8,015 nt of DNA from an uncultured Lachnospiraceae bacterium (GTDB lineage: Bacteria; Bacillota; Clostridia; Lachnospirales; Lachnospiraceae). Both the position numbers and the translations under genes were made by a program. The notes beneath the pieces were generated by a model that saw nothing but the letters and a program-made list of their open reading frames with translations, did not search any database and was not told the DNA's origin. The DNA lies in assembly GCA_934351765.1 (NCBI GenBank), contig CAKRJM010000099.1, forward strand, positions 1 through 8,015. The letters run 5' to 3'. Positions 1 through 6,627 of this stretch are shown piece after piece. The number at the start of each line of letters is the position of its first letter. Position 1 is the first letter of the stretch.

Positions 1-40
1 TCGTATGACAAGGTTCTATACGGCTTATATGACGGGACAG

Positions 41-114
41 GGACGGAGCCTCCACACTTTGTTTTATCCCTGTACTCCTCGCGGATTCACTGCCCAGGCC
101 AAACTGTGCCGTCC
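41..114. repeat. Nested imperfect inverted repeat, function unknown
   Basis: GGACGG (41-46) is complementary to CCGTCC (109-114). Just inside, CACACTTTG (53-61) pairs with CAAACTGTG (100-108) except for one central C-C mismatch. Together they give about 14 base pairs around a 38-nt loop, with a six-base bulge on the left arm. A competing stem, ACAGGGA (37-43) with TCCCTGT (67-73), shares bases with the first, so the two folds exclude each other. It could be the end of a structured RNA cut by the window edge, a dispersed palindromic repeat, or chance. I do not recognise a named RNA family. The pairing is directly visible; any role is unknown. Confidence 0.35.
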
Positions 115-126
115 TTAAAGGCAATC

Positions 127-155
127 TTGACAGTCACTCTGAGATATTGTAAGAT
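127..155 (+). promoter_or_regulatory. Sigma-A-type promoter of the CorC-type gene
   Basis: A perfect -35 box TTGACA (127-132) is followed by a 17-nt spacer and a -10 box TAAGAT (150-155, four of six matches). Transcription would start near 162, leaving a leader of about 32 nt before the start codon at 194. The two boxes also lie on the arms of an inverted repeat (124-132 with 148-155, one bulged G), which might be coincidental or an operator. Confidence 0.6.
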
Positions 156-195
156 ACTCCTTAATATAATCTTTTAAAGGAGTGTGATTTTTTTT
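154..195 (+). terminator. Terminator-like hairpin holding the ribosome binding site
   Basis: ACTCCTT (156-162) pairs perfectly with AAGGAGT (177-183), extendable by two pairs to 154-185, and is followed by eight T residues (188-195). This has the form of an intrinsic terminator for transcription entering from the left. The 3' arm contains the ribosome binding site AAAGGAG (176-182) of the next gene, so the fold would also mask it. A transcript begun at about 162 would lack the 5' arm and leave the site free. Confidence 0.4.
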
Positions 196-1465
196 GGACC
201 CAAGTGACGTCATACAGTTGCTTTCTCTGATCCTGCTTTTATGCCTTTCCGCGTTCTTTTCGTCGTCGGAAACAGCCCTGCTTTCCATCTCCCAGATGCG
301 GATCCGTACCCTGGTGGACGAAGGAAATAAACGGGCGATGACTCTGGAACAGGTCGTTTCCAACAAGAGCAAAATGCTCAGCGCGATCCTGATCGGCAAT
401 AACGTGGTGAATCTGAGTGCTTCCTCCCTGATTACTTCCCTGGTAATCAACCATTTCGGAAATGCTTATGTCGGGATTGCCACCGGAATCATTACCCTGC
501 TGATCCTGATCTTCGGGGAGATCTCGCCAAAGACCATGGCAACACTCCAGGCCGAAAAGGTAGCGTTAAAGGTAGCCGGGATCATTTCTGTATTGATGAA
601 AATACTGACTCCTGTGATCTTCATTATTAACCTGCTGGCCGGCGGTGTGCTCCGACTGATGGGGGTAGATCCAAACGCCAAGACCGATACGATTACCGAA
701 AGTGAGCTGCGTACCATCGTAGATGTGAGCCATGAGGAGGGTGTTATCGAAAGCGAGGAACGCCGCATGATCAACAATGTGGTGGATTTCGGCGACACCC
801 AGGCCAAGGATGTCATGGTGCCGCGGATCGACATGGTCTTTGTGGAGGAGAATGCCACCTACGATGAACTTATGGAAGTTTACCGGGAGAATATGTTTAC
901 CCGGATTCCTGTCTATCGCGATACCACCGACAATGTGATCGGCATTATCAATATGAAGGATCTGCTTTTTTATGAAAAGAGCACTGACTTCCGGCTGAAG
1001 AATTATCTGCGGGAAGCCTACTTCACCTATGAGTTCAAAAAAACCTCCGAGCTGTTCATGGAAATGCGTCAGAATTCGGTGAGTCTCGCCATCGTGCTGG
1101 ACGAATACGGCGCAACAGCCGGACTCATCACGCTGGAGGATCTTCTGGAGGAGCTGGTCGGCGAAATCCGTGACGAGTACGATGCCGACGAGTTAAAGAG
1201 CTTCCAGAAGCTTTCCGACCGGGAATACCGGGTAGAGGGTTCCATGAAGCTGGATGACATCAACGATGCCCTGGAGCTTTCCCTCTCCTCTGAGGATTAT
1301 GATTCCGTGGGCGGCCTGATCATCGGCGCACTGGATCATGTTCCCGTTGCCGGAGAAGGCGTTACGGTGGACAACATCCGTTTCGTTGTGGAAAAAATGG
1401 ACAAAAACCGGATCGAGTGGGTACGGATGACCTTGCCCGCGCCGGATAAAACAGAAGCAGAATAA
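194..1465 (+). CDS. CNNM/CorC (HlyC) family membrane protein with CBS pair
   Basis: This 423-residue protein has the standard three-part build of the hemolysin C/CorC/CNNM family. An N-terminal DUF21 membrane domain spans about 5-180, with hydrophobic segments near 7-27, 61-85, 92-110 and 129-155 and the family motifs SSSETALLS (23-31) and GEISPKT (108-114). A cytoplasmic CBS pair covers about 205-328, with VMVPR (207-211) and LDEYGATAG (302-310). A CorC_HlyC domain lies near 345-415. Family members are linked to divalent cation export, chiefly magnesium, with CBS domains sensing nucleotide or magnesium; the substrate here is inferred, and 'hemolysin' is a historical name. The start is TTG at 194, eleven bases after AAAGGAG. 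The only upstream in-frame alternative I checked, GTG at 182, meets a stop at once. The length is normal. It stands alone as a transcript ending at the terminator at 1541-1599. Confidence 0.93.
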   Translation: MDPSDVIQLLSLILLLCLSAFFSSSETALLSISQMRIRTLVDEGNKRAMTLEQVVSNKSKMLSAILIGNNVVNLSASSLITSLVINHFGNAYVGIATGIITLLILIFGEISPKTMATLQAEKVALKVAGIISVLMKILTPVIFIINLLAGGVLRLMGVDPNAKTDTITESELRTIVDVSHEEGVIESEERRMINNVVDFGDTQAKDVMVPRIDMVFVEENATYDELMEVYRENMFTRIPVYRDTTDNVIGIINMKDLLFYEKSTDFRLKNYLREAYFTYEFKKTSELFMEMRQNSVSLAIVLDEYGATAGLITLEDLLEELVGEIRDEYDADELKSFQKLSDREYRVEGSMKLDDINDALELSLSSEDYDSVGGLIIGALDHVPVAGEGVTVDNIRFVVEKMDKNRIEWVRMTLPAPDKTEAE

Positions 1466-1540
1466 ACATCAGTCACTTTGTCTGACAACATAGCAACGCG
1501 TTTTTTGTTTCACTGGACGCACTTGCCTGTGAAATAAACG

Positions 1541-1599
1541 AACAGACCATTCAAAGGCAGCTCTCGATCAGAGCCGGATGAATGGTCTGTTTTTGTTTT
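1541..1599 (+). terminator. Strong intrinsic terminator, probably bidirectional
   Basis: AACAGACCATTCA (1541-1553) pairs perfectly over 13 bases with TGAATGGTCTGTT (1579-1591) and runs into TTTTTGTTTT. An inner GCTCT/AGAGC stem (1560-1564 with 1570-1574) caps it. The stem lies about 75 bases from the stop codons of both convergent genes. Read on the minus strand the tail is CGTTTATTTC, only moderately U-rich, so it probably also ends the gatCAB-CmpB transcript, though less efficiently. The remainder of 1466-1667 shows nothing else I can support. Confidence 0.85.
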
Positions 1600-1667
1600 A
1601 TATCATTGTTTCTTCTTATGTCACTGTTTTTTCAGAACCGACCGGGCCGATCCTTCTTTGCTTCGTC

Positions 1668-2234
1668 TTACTTCACCGACAAGATCCCGTCTTTATCCAG
1701 TCCCTCGTTATTCTTCGCCTTTGCCACACAGTATGCAAAGTCTGCAATATAGTACACAGCAGCGGCGATAACCAGGATCTTTCCGAATGTTATGCTGTAG
1801 CTGTCGGCCAGCGCAGAAATCCACTTATGAACGAACAGGAACAGGCAGACCGCATAAAGTCCCCAGGCAAGGGTGCTTTCCAGACAAAGGATCCCCTTGT
1901 AGTTAAAGGGTTTGTCCTTGTAATCCCACCAGACAGCACCCAGAGTCCGGATCATGACCTTCGCCACCAGAAATTCCAGGAGCGTTGCGGAAACACAGCC
2001 CGCCACATACAATAAAATCTTATTATGGGCGATAGGACTGAACAGAAAATATGCCCCTAAAAACCCCACACCGTAAATCGGGCAGATCGGGCCGCGGACA
2101 AAACCGCGGTTGGTCAGCCGCTTATTGCAAAACGACATGTAGGCCGATTCCAGAAACCAGCCCAGGATGCTGTACAGCAGAAACCAGTTGACGGCATGGT
2201 ACAGATCCGTTGAAAATACTCGCAGATTCCACAT
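1668..2234 (-). CDS. CmpB-family (PF06541) putative ABC transporter type IV membrane protein
   Basis: This 188-residue integral membrane protein has about five hydrophobic segments (near 14-34, 50-66, 72-92, 114-136 and 150-170). It carries the conserved features of the family Pfam calls 'putative ABC-transporter type IV': GWFLES (25-30), NRGFVRGPICPIYGVG (42-57) and a WWDYKDKPFNYKG stretch (102-114) followed by CLES. No ATP-binding or substrate-binding partner is present, so the transporter label is weak and the function is essentially unknown. It begins 16 bases after gatB on the same strand, so it is very probably co-transcribed with gatCAB. I chose ATG at 2234 over the adjacent GTG at 2237 because GGGGGA (2241-2246) sits six bases from the ATG but only three from the GTG. 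The length fits the short single-domain members of the family. Confidence 0.85.
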   Translation of the reverse strand: MWNLRVFSTDLYHAVNWFLLYSILGWFLESAYMSFCNKRLTNRGFVRGPICPIYGVGFLGAYFLFSPIAHNKILLYVAGCVSATLLEFLVAKVMIRTLGAVWWDYKDKPFNYKGILCLESTLAWGLYAVCLFLFVHKWISALADSYSITFGKILVIAAAVYYIADFAYCVAKAKNNEGLDKDGILSVK

Positions 2235-2250
2235 CACGTTTCCCCCGTTT

Positions 2251-3684
2251 TTAATTCAGAAGCTCACCGAGGATCTGGTTGATCATAGCCGGATCTGCCT
2301 TGCCTTTCATGGCTTTCATCGTCTGACCTACCAGGAATCCGATGGCTTTCTTCTTTCCGTTTTTATAGTCCTCCACCGACTGGGGATTGTTCTTCACGAT
2401 CTCCTCGATGGTTGTCCGCAGTGCGTCCTCATCCTGTACCATGCAAAGGCCCTTCTCCTCCACATAAACAGCCGGATCCATATCCTCATCAAACATGATC
2501 TCGAAGACCTCTTTTGCTACGGTACGGTTGATCTTTCCCTGATCCACCAGGCCGATCAGCGCTGCCAGGTGCTCCGGGCTGAAGGAAATGTCAGAAGCAT
2601 CCATTTCTTTCTCTTTTAAGAGGCGCATGGTCTCCACCATAAGCCAGTTGGAAACCTCCTTGGGCCTGCAGCCGAGAGCAATGGTCTCTTCGAACAGATC
2701 TGCCATTCTCTTTTCGGAGGTAATGATATTGATATCATAGTCGGGAATTCCGAACTCTTCCTTATAGCGCACCCGCTTCTCATCACAGAACTCCGGCTGC
2801 TTCGCGCGGATCTCATCCAGCCACTCATCGCTGATCACCACAGGAACAAGATCCGGCTCAGGGAAATAACGGTAATCCTGCGCATCTTCCTTGGAACGCA
2901 TCGCGTAGGAGCATTCCTTGTTGTCGTCCCACCGTCTTGTCTCCTGAACCACCTTGCCGCCGTCCTCGATGATATCGATCTGGCGGTTCTTCTCGCCCTC
3001 AATGGCCCTTGCAATGGCACGGAAGGAGTTCAGATTCTTCATTTCGGTTCTTGTTCCGAACTGCTCTGCTCCCACCTCACGGACAGACAGGTTCACATCG
3101 GCACGCATGGAGCCCTCCTGGAGCTTGCAGTCCGATGCGCCCAGGTACTGAATGATCAGACGCAGCTTTTCCAGATAAGCGATAACCTCCTCGGCACTTC
3201 TCATATCCGGCTCGGAAACGATCTCGATCAGCGGCACGCCGCTTCGGTTAAAGTCCACCAGCGTACACTCTTCCCACTCGTCATGGATCAGCTTTCCGGC
3301 GTCCTCCTCCATATGGATCTCATGGATTCCGATGGTCTTTTTCCCGTTCTCTGTCTCGATCTCGATCCCGCCGTTTCGGCAGATCGGCAGATACAGCTGG
3401 GAGATCTGGTAGTTCTGAGGGTTATCGGGATAAAAATAATTCTTCCGGTCGAACTTGCAGTACTGCGTGATCGTACAGTTGGTCGCCAGGCCCACCGCCG
3501 CCGCATATTCTACAACCTGCTTGTTGAGCACCGGCAGAGAACCGGGCATTCCGGTGCAGACCGGACAGGTATGGGTATTGGGCTCGCCCCCGAACTGGGT
3601 GCTGCAACCGCAGAAAATCTTTGTCTTTGTCGCCAGCTCCACATGAACTTCCAGGCCGATGACGGTTTCATACTGTTTACTCAT
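2251..3684 (-). CDS. gatB: Asp-tRNA(Asn)/Glu-tRNA(Gln) amidotransferase subunit B
   Basis: GatB binds the misacylated tRNA and carries the kinase-like site that phosphorylates the glutamyl or aspartyl side chain before ammonia from GatA amidates it. The 477-residue length is normal. A four-cysteine zinc site is visible (FCGC at 24-27, CPVC at 40-43). The family signature DFNRSGVPLIEI spans 144-155, with YRYFPEPDL at 271-279. The tRNA-binding YqeY-like tail runs from about 330 to the end, including GFLVGQTMKAMKGKADP (449-465). The start is ATG at 3684, preceded by AAAGGAG with a nine-base gap. A longer frame to 3756 exists but only reads through the end of gatA. The start overlaps the gatA stop by eight bases (ATGAGTAA), consistent with translational coupling. 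No key residue appears to be missing. Confidence 0.97.
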   Translation of the reverse strand: MSKQYETVIGLEVHVELATKTKIFCGCSTQFGGEPNTHTCPVCTGMPGSLPVLNKQVVEYAAAVGLATNCTITQYCKFDRKNYFYPDNPQNYQISQLYLPICRNGGIEIETENGKKTIGIHEIHMEEDAGKLIHDEWEECTLVDFNRSGVPLIEIVSEPDMRSAEEVIAYLEKLRLIIQYLGASDCKLQEGSMRADVNLSVREVGAEQFGTRTEMKNLNSFRAIARAIEGEKNRQIDIIEDGGKVVQETRRWDDNKECSYAMRSKEDAQDYRYFPEPDLVPVVISDEWLDEIRAKQPEFCDEKRVRYKEEFGIPDYDINIITSEKRMADLFEETIALGCRPKEVSNWLMVETMRLLKEKEMDASDISFSPEHLAALIGLVDQGKINRTVAKEVFEIMFDEDMDPAVYVEEKGLCMVQDEDALRTTIEEIVKNNPQSVEDYKNGKKKAIGFLVGQTMKAMKGKADPAMINQILGELLN

Positions 3685-5161
3685 TCTCGGAAGCTCCTTT
3701 CTTTGCCATGGGGCAGTGCTCATAGCTTCTTGTCTGTTCATATGCATAAGCCGCACGGATCAGCTTCTTTTCCTGGAAGCAGTCCCCGATCAGCTGCATA
3801 CCGATCGGAAGTCCCCTGCTGTCGGTTCCACAGGGAATGCTGAGTCCGGGCAGACCCGCCAGGTTCACAGAAATCGTATAAATATCTCCCAGATACATCT
3901 TAATAGGATCGCTCAGGCTCTCTCCCAGCTTCGGAGCCGTTGTGGGAGCCGCAGGAGCCAGGATCAGATCATAGTTTGCAAACGCCTTGTCGAACGCCTG
4001 CTTGATCAGTGCCTTTGTCCGCAGTGCTTTTAAATAGTAGGCATCATAATATCCGCTGCTGAGTACAAAGGAGCCCAGCATGATCCGCCGCTTTACCTCT
4101 GCGCCGAAGCCCTCGGATCTTGTATTTTTATACATTTTATGAAGGCCCTCGCCATCCTCGGTGCGGTAGCCGTACTTCACACCGTCAAACCGCGCCAGAT
4201 TGGAGCTTGCCTCCGCCGAAGCGATGACATAATACGCAGGAATTGCATACTGAACCAGGCTCAGGTCAAACTCCTCCAAAATCGCGCCCTTCTTTTCCAG
4301 CTCCTTCGCAGCATTCAGAATCGCTTCTTTTACCTCAGGGTCCAGTCCCTCTCCAAAATAGTCTCTCGGAATACCGATCTTCATGCCCTTGACGTCGTCC
4401 ACCAGCGCCTCGGTAAAATCACAATCCGCTCTTGCCACGCTGGTGCTGTCCTTGTGATCATAGGACGCAATCGCCTCCAGGATCGTCGCACAGTCAGTCA
4501 CATCCTTTGCCACCGGTCCGATCTGATCCAGGGAAGAACCGTATGCGATCAGTCCGTAACGGGAAACCGTTCCGTAGGTGGGCTTGATTCCGACCACGCC
4601 GCAGAAAGAACTGGGCTGGCGGATAGAGCCGCCGGTGTCGGATCCCAGTGCATAAGAGCATTCCTCCGCAGCCACAGCTGAACAGGAGCCGCCGGAGGAG
4701 CCGCCGGGTACATGCTCCGGATTCCAGGGATTCTTTGTCACTCCATAATAGGAGGTTTCTGTAGTACTTCCCATGGCAAACTCATCCATGTTTGTCTTTC
4801 CGATGATCACAGCGCCGGCCTTTTCCAGGTTCCGCACTGCCTCTGCGGTATAGGGCGGAATAAAATTCTCAAGAATCTTCGAGCTGCAGGTTGTCCGCAC
4901 ACCCTCGGTACACATATTATCCTTCACGGCCACCGGCACACCGGCCAGCGGGCTCATGAGGACACCATCATCAATCAGTCTCTGGACTTCATCCGCACGC
5001 TTTAACACGGCCTCTTTATCTGCCACAGTCACAAAGCTGTGGATATCAGCTTCTCTTGCTTCAATAGCCGCCATGGATGCCTCTGCCGCTTCCCGCACAG
5101 AAACCTCCCCGGCCTGTATTTTCTTTCCCAGCTCAACGGCTGTCAGACTCATCAGATCCAC
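3677..5161 (-). CDS. gatA: Asp-tRNA(Asn)/Glu-tRNA(Gln) amidotransferase subunit A
   Basis: GatA is the amidase-signature glutaminase that releases ammonia from glutamine for the GatCAB complex. Numbered from the GTG start (494 residues), the Ser-cisSer-Lys triad reads Lys80 (in VAVKDNM), Ser155 (in GGSSGGS) and Ser179 (in GSDTGGSIRQP). Each is one position beyond the S. aureus residues as I remember them (79, 154, 178). The C-terminal motif GLPGLSIPCG and the LPIGMQLIG stretch are also present. The frame is open to an ATG at 5179, but the ribosome binding site AGGAGG (5169-5174) would then lie inside codons 2-4. GTG at 5161 is seven bases downstream of AGGAGG and gives the usual family N-terminus; ATG at 5152 is a weaker alternative. 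It follows gatC after 18 bases and overlaps gatB by eight. Confidence 0.96.
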   Translation of the reverse strand: MDLMSLTAVELGKKIQAGEVSVREAAEASMAAIEAREADIHSFVTVADKEAVLKRADEVQRLIDDGVLMSPLAGVPVAVKDNMCTEGVRTTCSSKILENFIPPYTAEAVRNLEKAGAVIIGKTNMDEFAMGSTTETSYYGVTKNPWNPEHVPGGSSGGSCSAVAAEECSYALGSDTGGSIRQPSSFCGVVGIKPTYGTVSRYGLIAYGSSLDQIGPVAKDVTDCATILEAIASYDHKDSTSVARADCDFTEALVDDVKGMKIGIPRDYFGEGLDPEVKEAILNAAKELEKKGAILEEFDLSLVQYAIPAYYVIASAEASSNLARFDGVKYGYRTEDGEGLHKMYKNTRSEGFGAEVKRRIMLGSFVLSSGYYDAYYLKALRTKALIKQAFDKAFANYDLILAPAAPTTAPKLGESLSDPIKMYLGDIYTISVNLAGLPGLSIPCGTDSRGLPIGMQLIGDCFQEKKLIRAAYAYEQTRSYEHCPMAKKGASENE

Positions 5162-5179
5162 GGTCTTTCCTCCTGTCAT

Positions 5180-5476
5180 TTAATCAAAGGTTCTCGGCAC
5201 CTTATAGCAGCCGTCCTTCTGCTCCGGTGCATTGGAAAGCATTGCTTCCCGCTGATTTTCATTGGTCACAACATCCTCACGGAATACATTGTTCACAGGG
5301 AATACATGGGACATAGGCTCCACCCCGTCTGTATCAAGCTCATTGAGCATATCAATATAATCCAGCATATTCGCCATATCGGTCTTTGCCGCTTCCTTTT
5401 CTTCTTCAGAAAGCGAAAGCTTTGCAAGGATCCCCACATATTCAATGGTTTCATCGCTGATCACGTTCTTTGCCAT
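5180..5476 (-). CDS. gatC: Asp-tRNA(Asn)/Glu-tRNA(Gln) amidotransferase subunit C
   Basis: GatC is the small subunit that wraps around and stabilises GatA against GatB. The 98-residue length is typical. The N-terminal helix carries the family pattern [21 protein letters not shown], a central DGVEPMSHV loop follows, and the C-terminus has LSNAP and YKVPRTF. The ATG at 5476 is preceded by AAAGGAG with a five-base gap. It is the first gene of the gatC-gatA-gatB-CmpB operon. Its promoter lies near 5581-5609, and a stable hairpin (5524-5553) sits in the leader, so transcription may be attenuated. Confidence 0.95.
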   Translation of the reverse strand: MAKNVISDETIEYVGILAKLSLSEEEKEAAKTDMANMLDYIDMLNELDTDGVEPMSHVFPVNNVFREDVVTNENQREAMLSNAPEQKDGCYKVPRTFD

Positions 5477-5511
5477 TTCTGCTCCTTTCTGCGCAGCACC
5501 GCCTGTTTCTT

Positions 5512-5553
5512 CCTATTAAAATACCCCGGAACATACGCCAGTATATTCCGGGG
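5512..5553 (-). promoter_or_regulatory. Leader hairpin with U-rich tail upstream of gatC
   Basis: On the minus strand CCCCGGAA pairs perfectly with TTCCGGGG. Adding one G-T wobble and ATAC/GTAT gives a 13-bp stem closed by a TGGC tetraloop (5553 down to 5524). The tail reads TATTTTAATAGG, weaker than a classic U-run. It lies about 20 bases into the predicted transcript and about 45 bases before the gatC start codon. It could be a leaky terminator or attenuator, or a 5' stabilising hairpin. I see no antiterminator arm or T-box-like sequence. Confidence 0.55.
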
Positions 5554-5580
5554 CGAATCGGCTGAAAAAGTTCCCGCTTT

Positions 5581-5609
5581 ATCGTACCACAGCTTGCCTT
5601 CGTTGACAA
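5581..5609 (-). promoter_or_regulatory. Promoter of the gatCAB operon, extended -10
   Basis: On the minus strand TTGTCA (5609-5604, five of six matches) is followed by a 17-nt spacer and TACGAT (5586-5581, four of six matches). A TGG directly before the -10 box supplies an extended -10 TGn element. Transcription would start near 5574, giving a leader of about 98 nt before gatC. Confidence 0.65.
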
Positions 5610-5640
5610 GGGGAAACCTCCGCTTTCCTGCCGTTCTCCG

Positions 5641-5685
5641 GCCTCGTTTCCGGGCATTTCCCGGCATTTCCGGTCATTTCCCCGG
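5641..5685. repeat. Short imperfect tandem repeat, period 10
   Basis: Three consecutive 10-base units (5651-5660, 5661-5670 and 5671-5680) share the pattern CxGxCATTTC and are followed by CCCGG; a degenerate unit ending in GTTTC precedes them. The repeat lies between the stop of the two-helix membrane protein gene and the gatC promoter. It forms no strong hairpin and I see no clear terminator for the gene ending at 5710. Confidence 0.4.
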
Positions 5686-5709
5686 CAGCCGCAGGGCAGC
5701 TCTTACCAG

Positions 5710-6378
5710 TTACTCTTCCTTTGCGCTTTCAGACTCCGAAGCTTCGTTTTCGTTCTGATCTGCGTTTTCGCTCTGATCTGCGTTTTCGTTCTTGTCCTCC
5801 GCCCCTTCATCATCCGTCTCATATTCTTCCTCGACCGGATTCTGGTATACCTTTGCACGTGATGCTACGGAAGAGGTCTGAGTCGGTGTGGATGCAAAGA
5901 CGTTCTTGATCTTTTCCGTGGTGCTCAGCTTCTCCGGCATGGGCTCTCCGGACTCAGCCGCCTCTCTGGCCGCCTCCTCCTCTTCGGTCTGCTTGATCCG
6001 TTTTTTTAATTTCCAGCAGACATACAACAGCCAGGCTGCCGTTCCGCCAAACAGAATCACAAAAAAGATCTTTAAGATCATATCCTTTCCGGACGCCACG
6101 TTCCCCTCATAGATCTCCTGACCTGTCACAAAGGCCGTATACATTAAGTAAACTGCCGCCACCGTATAAAGTCCGAGAACGGTCTTGTCATTCCGCTCCC
6201 GCTTCCTGGCCCCGAACAGGCCACGGCGCTCTGTCGGTTCTTCCTTCCTTTCCTGCTCCACGGTTTCTTTTTCACTCTCAGAATCCTGTACTTCCTCAGA
6301 AGTCTGATGCTCCAATTCCGCCTCGATCGATTTTTTTTCTTCTTCCAATTTCAACCACCTTTCCGCCTGTTCTGTCAT
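5710..6378 (-). CDS. Uncharacterised two-helix membrane protein with acidic tails
   Basis: I do not recognise this 222-residue protein. A charged N-terminal region (1-50), rich in Glu and probably partly helical or coiled coil, is followed by a basic patch (51-65). Two membrane helices lie near 66-86 and 101-122, then a basic KLKKRIK stretch. The long C-terminal tail is disordered-looking and very acidic. Positive charges flanking both helices predict that both ends are cytoplasmic. The tail contains a duplicated ADQ(S/N)EN unit encoded by an 18-bp tandem repeat. The ATG at 6378 has only a weak, close GGGG upstream, with an in-frame stop 30 bases before it. TTG at 6348 (codon 11), six bases after AAAGGTGG, is a possible alternative start. 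It lies upstream of gatCAB on the same strand, about 230 bases away and with a separate promoter. Coding is well supported by length and membrane architecture; function is unknown. Confidence 0.75.
   Translation of the reverse strand: MTEQAERWLKLEEEKKSIEAELEHQTSEEVQDSESEKETVEQERKEEPTERRGLFGARKRERNDKTVLGLYTVAAVYLMYTAFVTGQEIYEGNVASGKDMILKIFFVILFGGTAAWLLYVCWKLKKRIKQTEEEEAAREAAESGEPMPEKLSTTEKIKNVFASTPTQTSSVASRAKVYQNPVEEEYETDDEGAEDKNENADQSENADQNENEASESESAKEE
5746..5799 (-). repeat. 18-bp tandem repeat inside a coding region
   Basis: GTTTTCGTTCTGATCTGC (5746-5763) is followed by a copy with a single T-to-C change (5764-5781) and by a partial third copy that starts GTTTTCGTTCT (5782-5792) and then diverges. 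Read on the minus strand it encodes repeated (A)DQ(S/N)EN units in the acidic tail of the two-helix membrane protein. The 18-bp length keeps the frame, so copy-number changes would only lengthen or shorten the tail. Confidence 0.8.
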
Positions 6379-6436
6379 TTCCCCGGATTTTTTCTTTTCT
6401 TCTCTTCAGACTCCGGCGCAAACAGGCGTACATTTT

Positions 6437-6466
6437 ATTTTATCATTAAACCACCGCTTCTGGCAA
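6437..6466 (-). promoter_or_regulatory. Promoter of the two-helix membrane protein gene
   Basis: On the minus strand TTGCCA (6466-6461, five of six matches) is followed by an 18-nt spacer and TAAAAT (6442-6437, five of six matches). TGA directly upstream of the -10 box gives an extended -10. The predicted start near 6430 leaves a leader of about 52 nt before the ATG at 6378. Confidence 0.6.
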
Positions 6467-6471
6467 TGACT

Positions 6472-6606
6472 TTATGCTTTTTTCATGATTTTTCGGTTTT
6501 CAACATTATAGACAGAATTTTCGTACCCCCCTTCCTTCTTACAATAGTAATAATCAACAAATTCCGGCTTGTTCTCATGTGAAAAATGACCGTTTTCTCT
6601 TGACAT
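6472..6606 (-). CDS. Possible 44-residue small protein, unknown
   Basis: On the minus strand an ATG at 6606 opens a 44-codon frame ending in TAA at 6472. It is preceded by AAGAGGAAA at ribosome-binding distance and by a candidate promoter, TTTACA-17-GATTAT, whose start point (about 6622) gives a short leader of about 16 nt. The product begins MSRENGHFSHEN, is hydrophilic and rich in Tyr, Asn, Glu and Lys, and has no membrane segment or signal peptide; it includes VDYYYCKKEGGYEN and ends KIMKKA. The frame stays open to an ATG at 6690, but that start has no ribosome site that I can see. The region is AT-rich and divergent from the epimerase gene, so it may simply be regulatory DNA. I recognise no family. 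Confidence 0.3.
   Translation of the reverse strand: MSRENGHFSHENKPEFVDYYYCKKEGGYENSVYNVENRKIMKKA
6581..6597. promoter_or_regulatory. Possible operator palindrome upstream of the epimerase
   Basis: GAAAA (6581-6585) and TTTTC (6593-6597) form an inverted repeat around seven bases, immediately upstream of a TTGACA box at 6600-6605. The form suits a dimeric regulator, but the AT-rich context makes chance symmetry likely. It is not a good match to the catabolite-control cre consensus. Confidence 0.2.
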
Positions 6607-6627
6607 TTTCCTCTTTTCCGTGTAATC

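Noticed and set aside
1..120. 3' end of 6S RNA, RNase P RNA or tmRNA
   Set aside because: The fragment ACGGCTTATA recalls the RNase P RNA 3' end and the long hairpin recalls 6S RNA, but the conserved surrounding bases do not match any of the three well enough. A covariance search with upstream sequence would decide.
1..177. A stop-free plus-strand frame from the left edge to TAA at 175-177 (58 codons)
   Set aside because: It could be the tail of a gene, but the translation shows no recognisable pattern, it runs through the inverted repeats and promoter, and 58 open codons are not rare by chance at this base composition. Sequence to the left of the window would settle it.
115..450. Minus-strand open frame of 111 codons over the start of the CorC-type gene
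   Set aside because: It is antisense to a well-supported conserved gene and its translation shows no protein-like pattern. The other long frames opposite gatA and gatB were dropped for the same reason.
3685..3756. N-terminal extension of gatB by 24 residues
   Set aside because: The extension only reads the end of gatA in another frame. The ATG at 3684 has a strong ribosome site and gives the normal GatB N-terminus.
5162..5179. gatA start at ATG 5179
   Set aside because: The AGGAGG ribosome binding site would lie inside the coding sequence. GTG at 5161 is correctly spaced from it.
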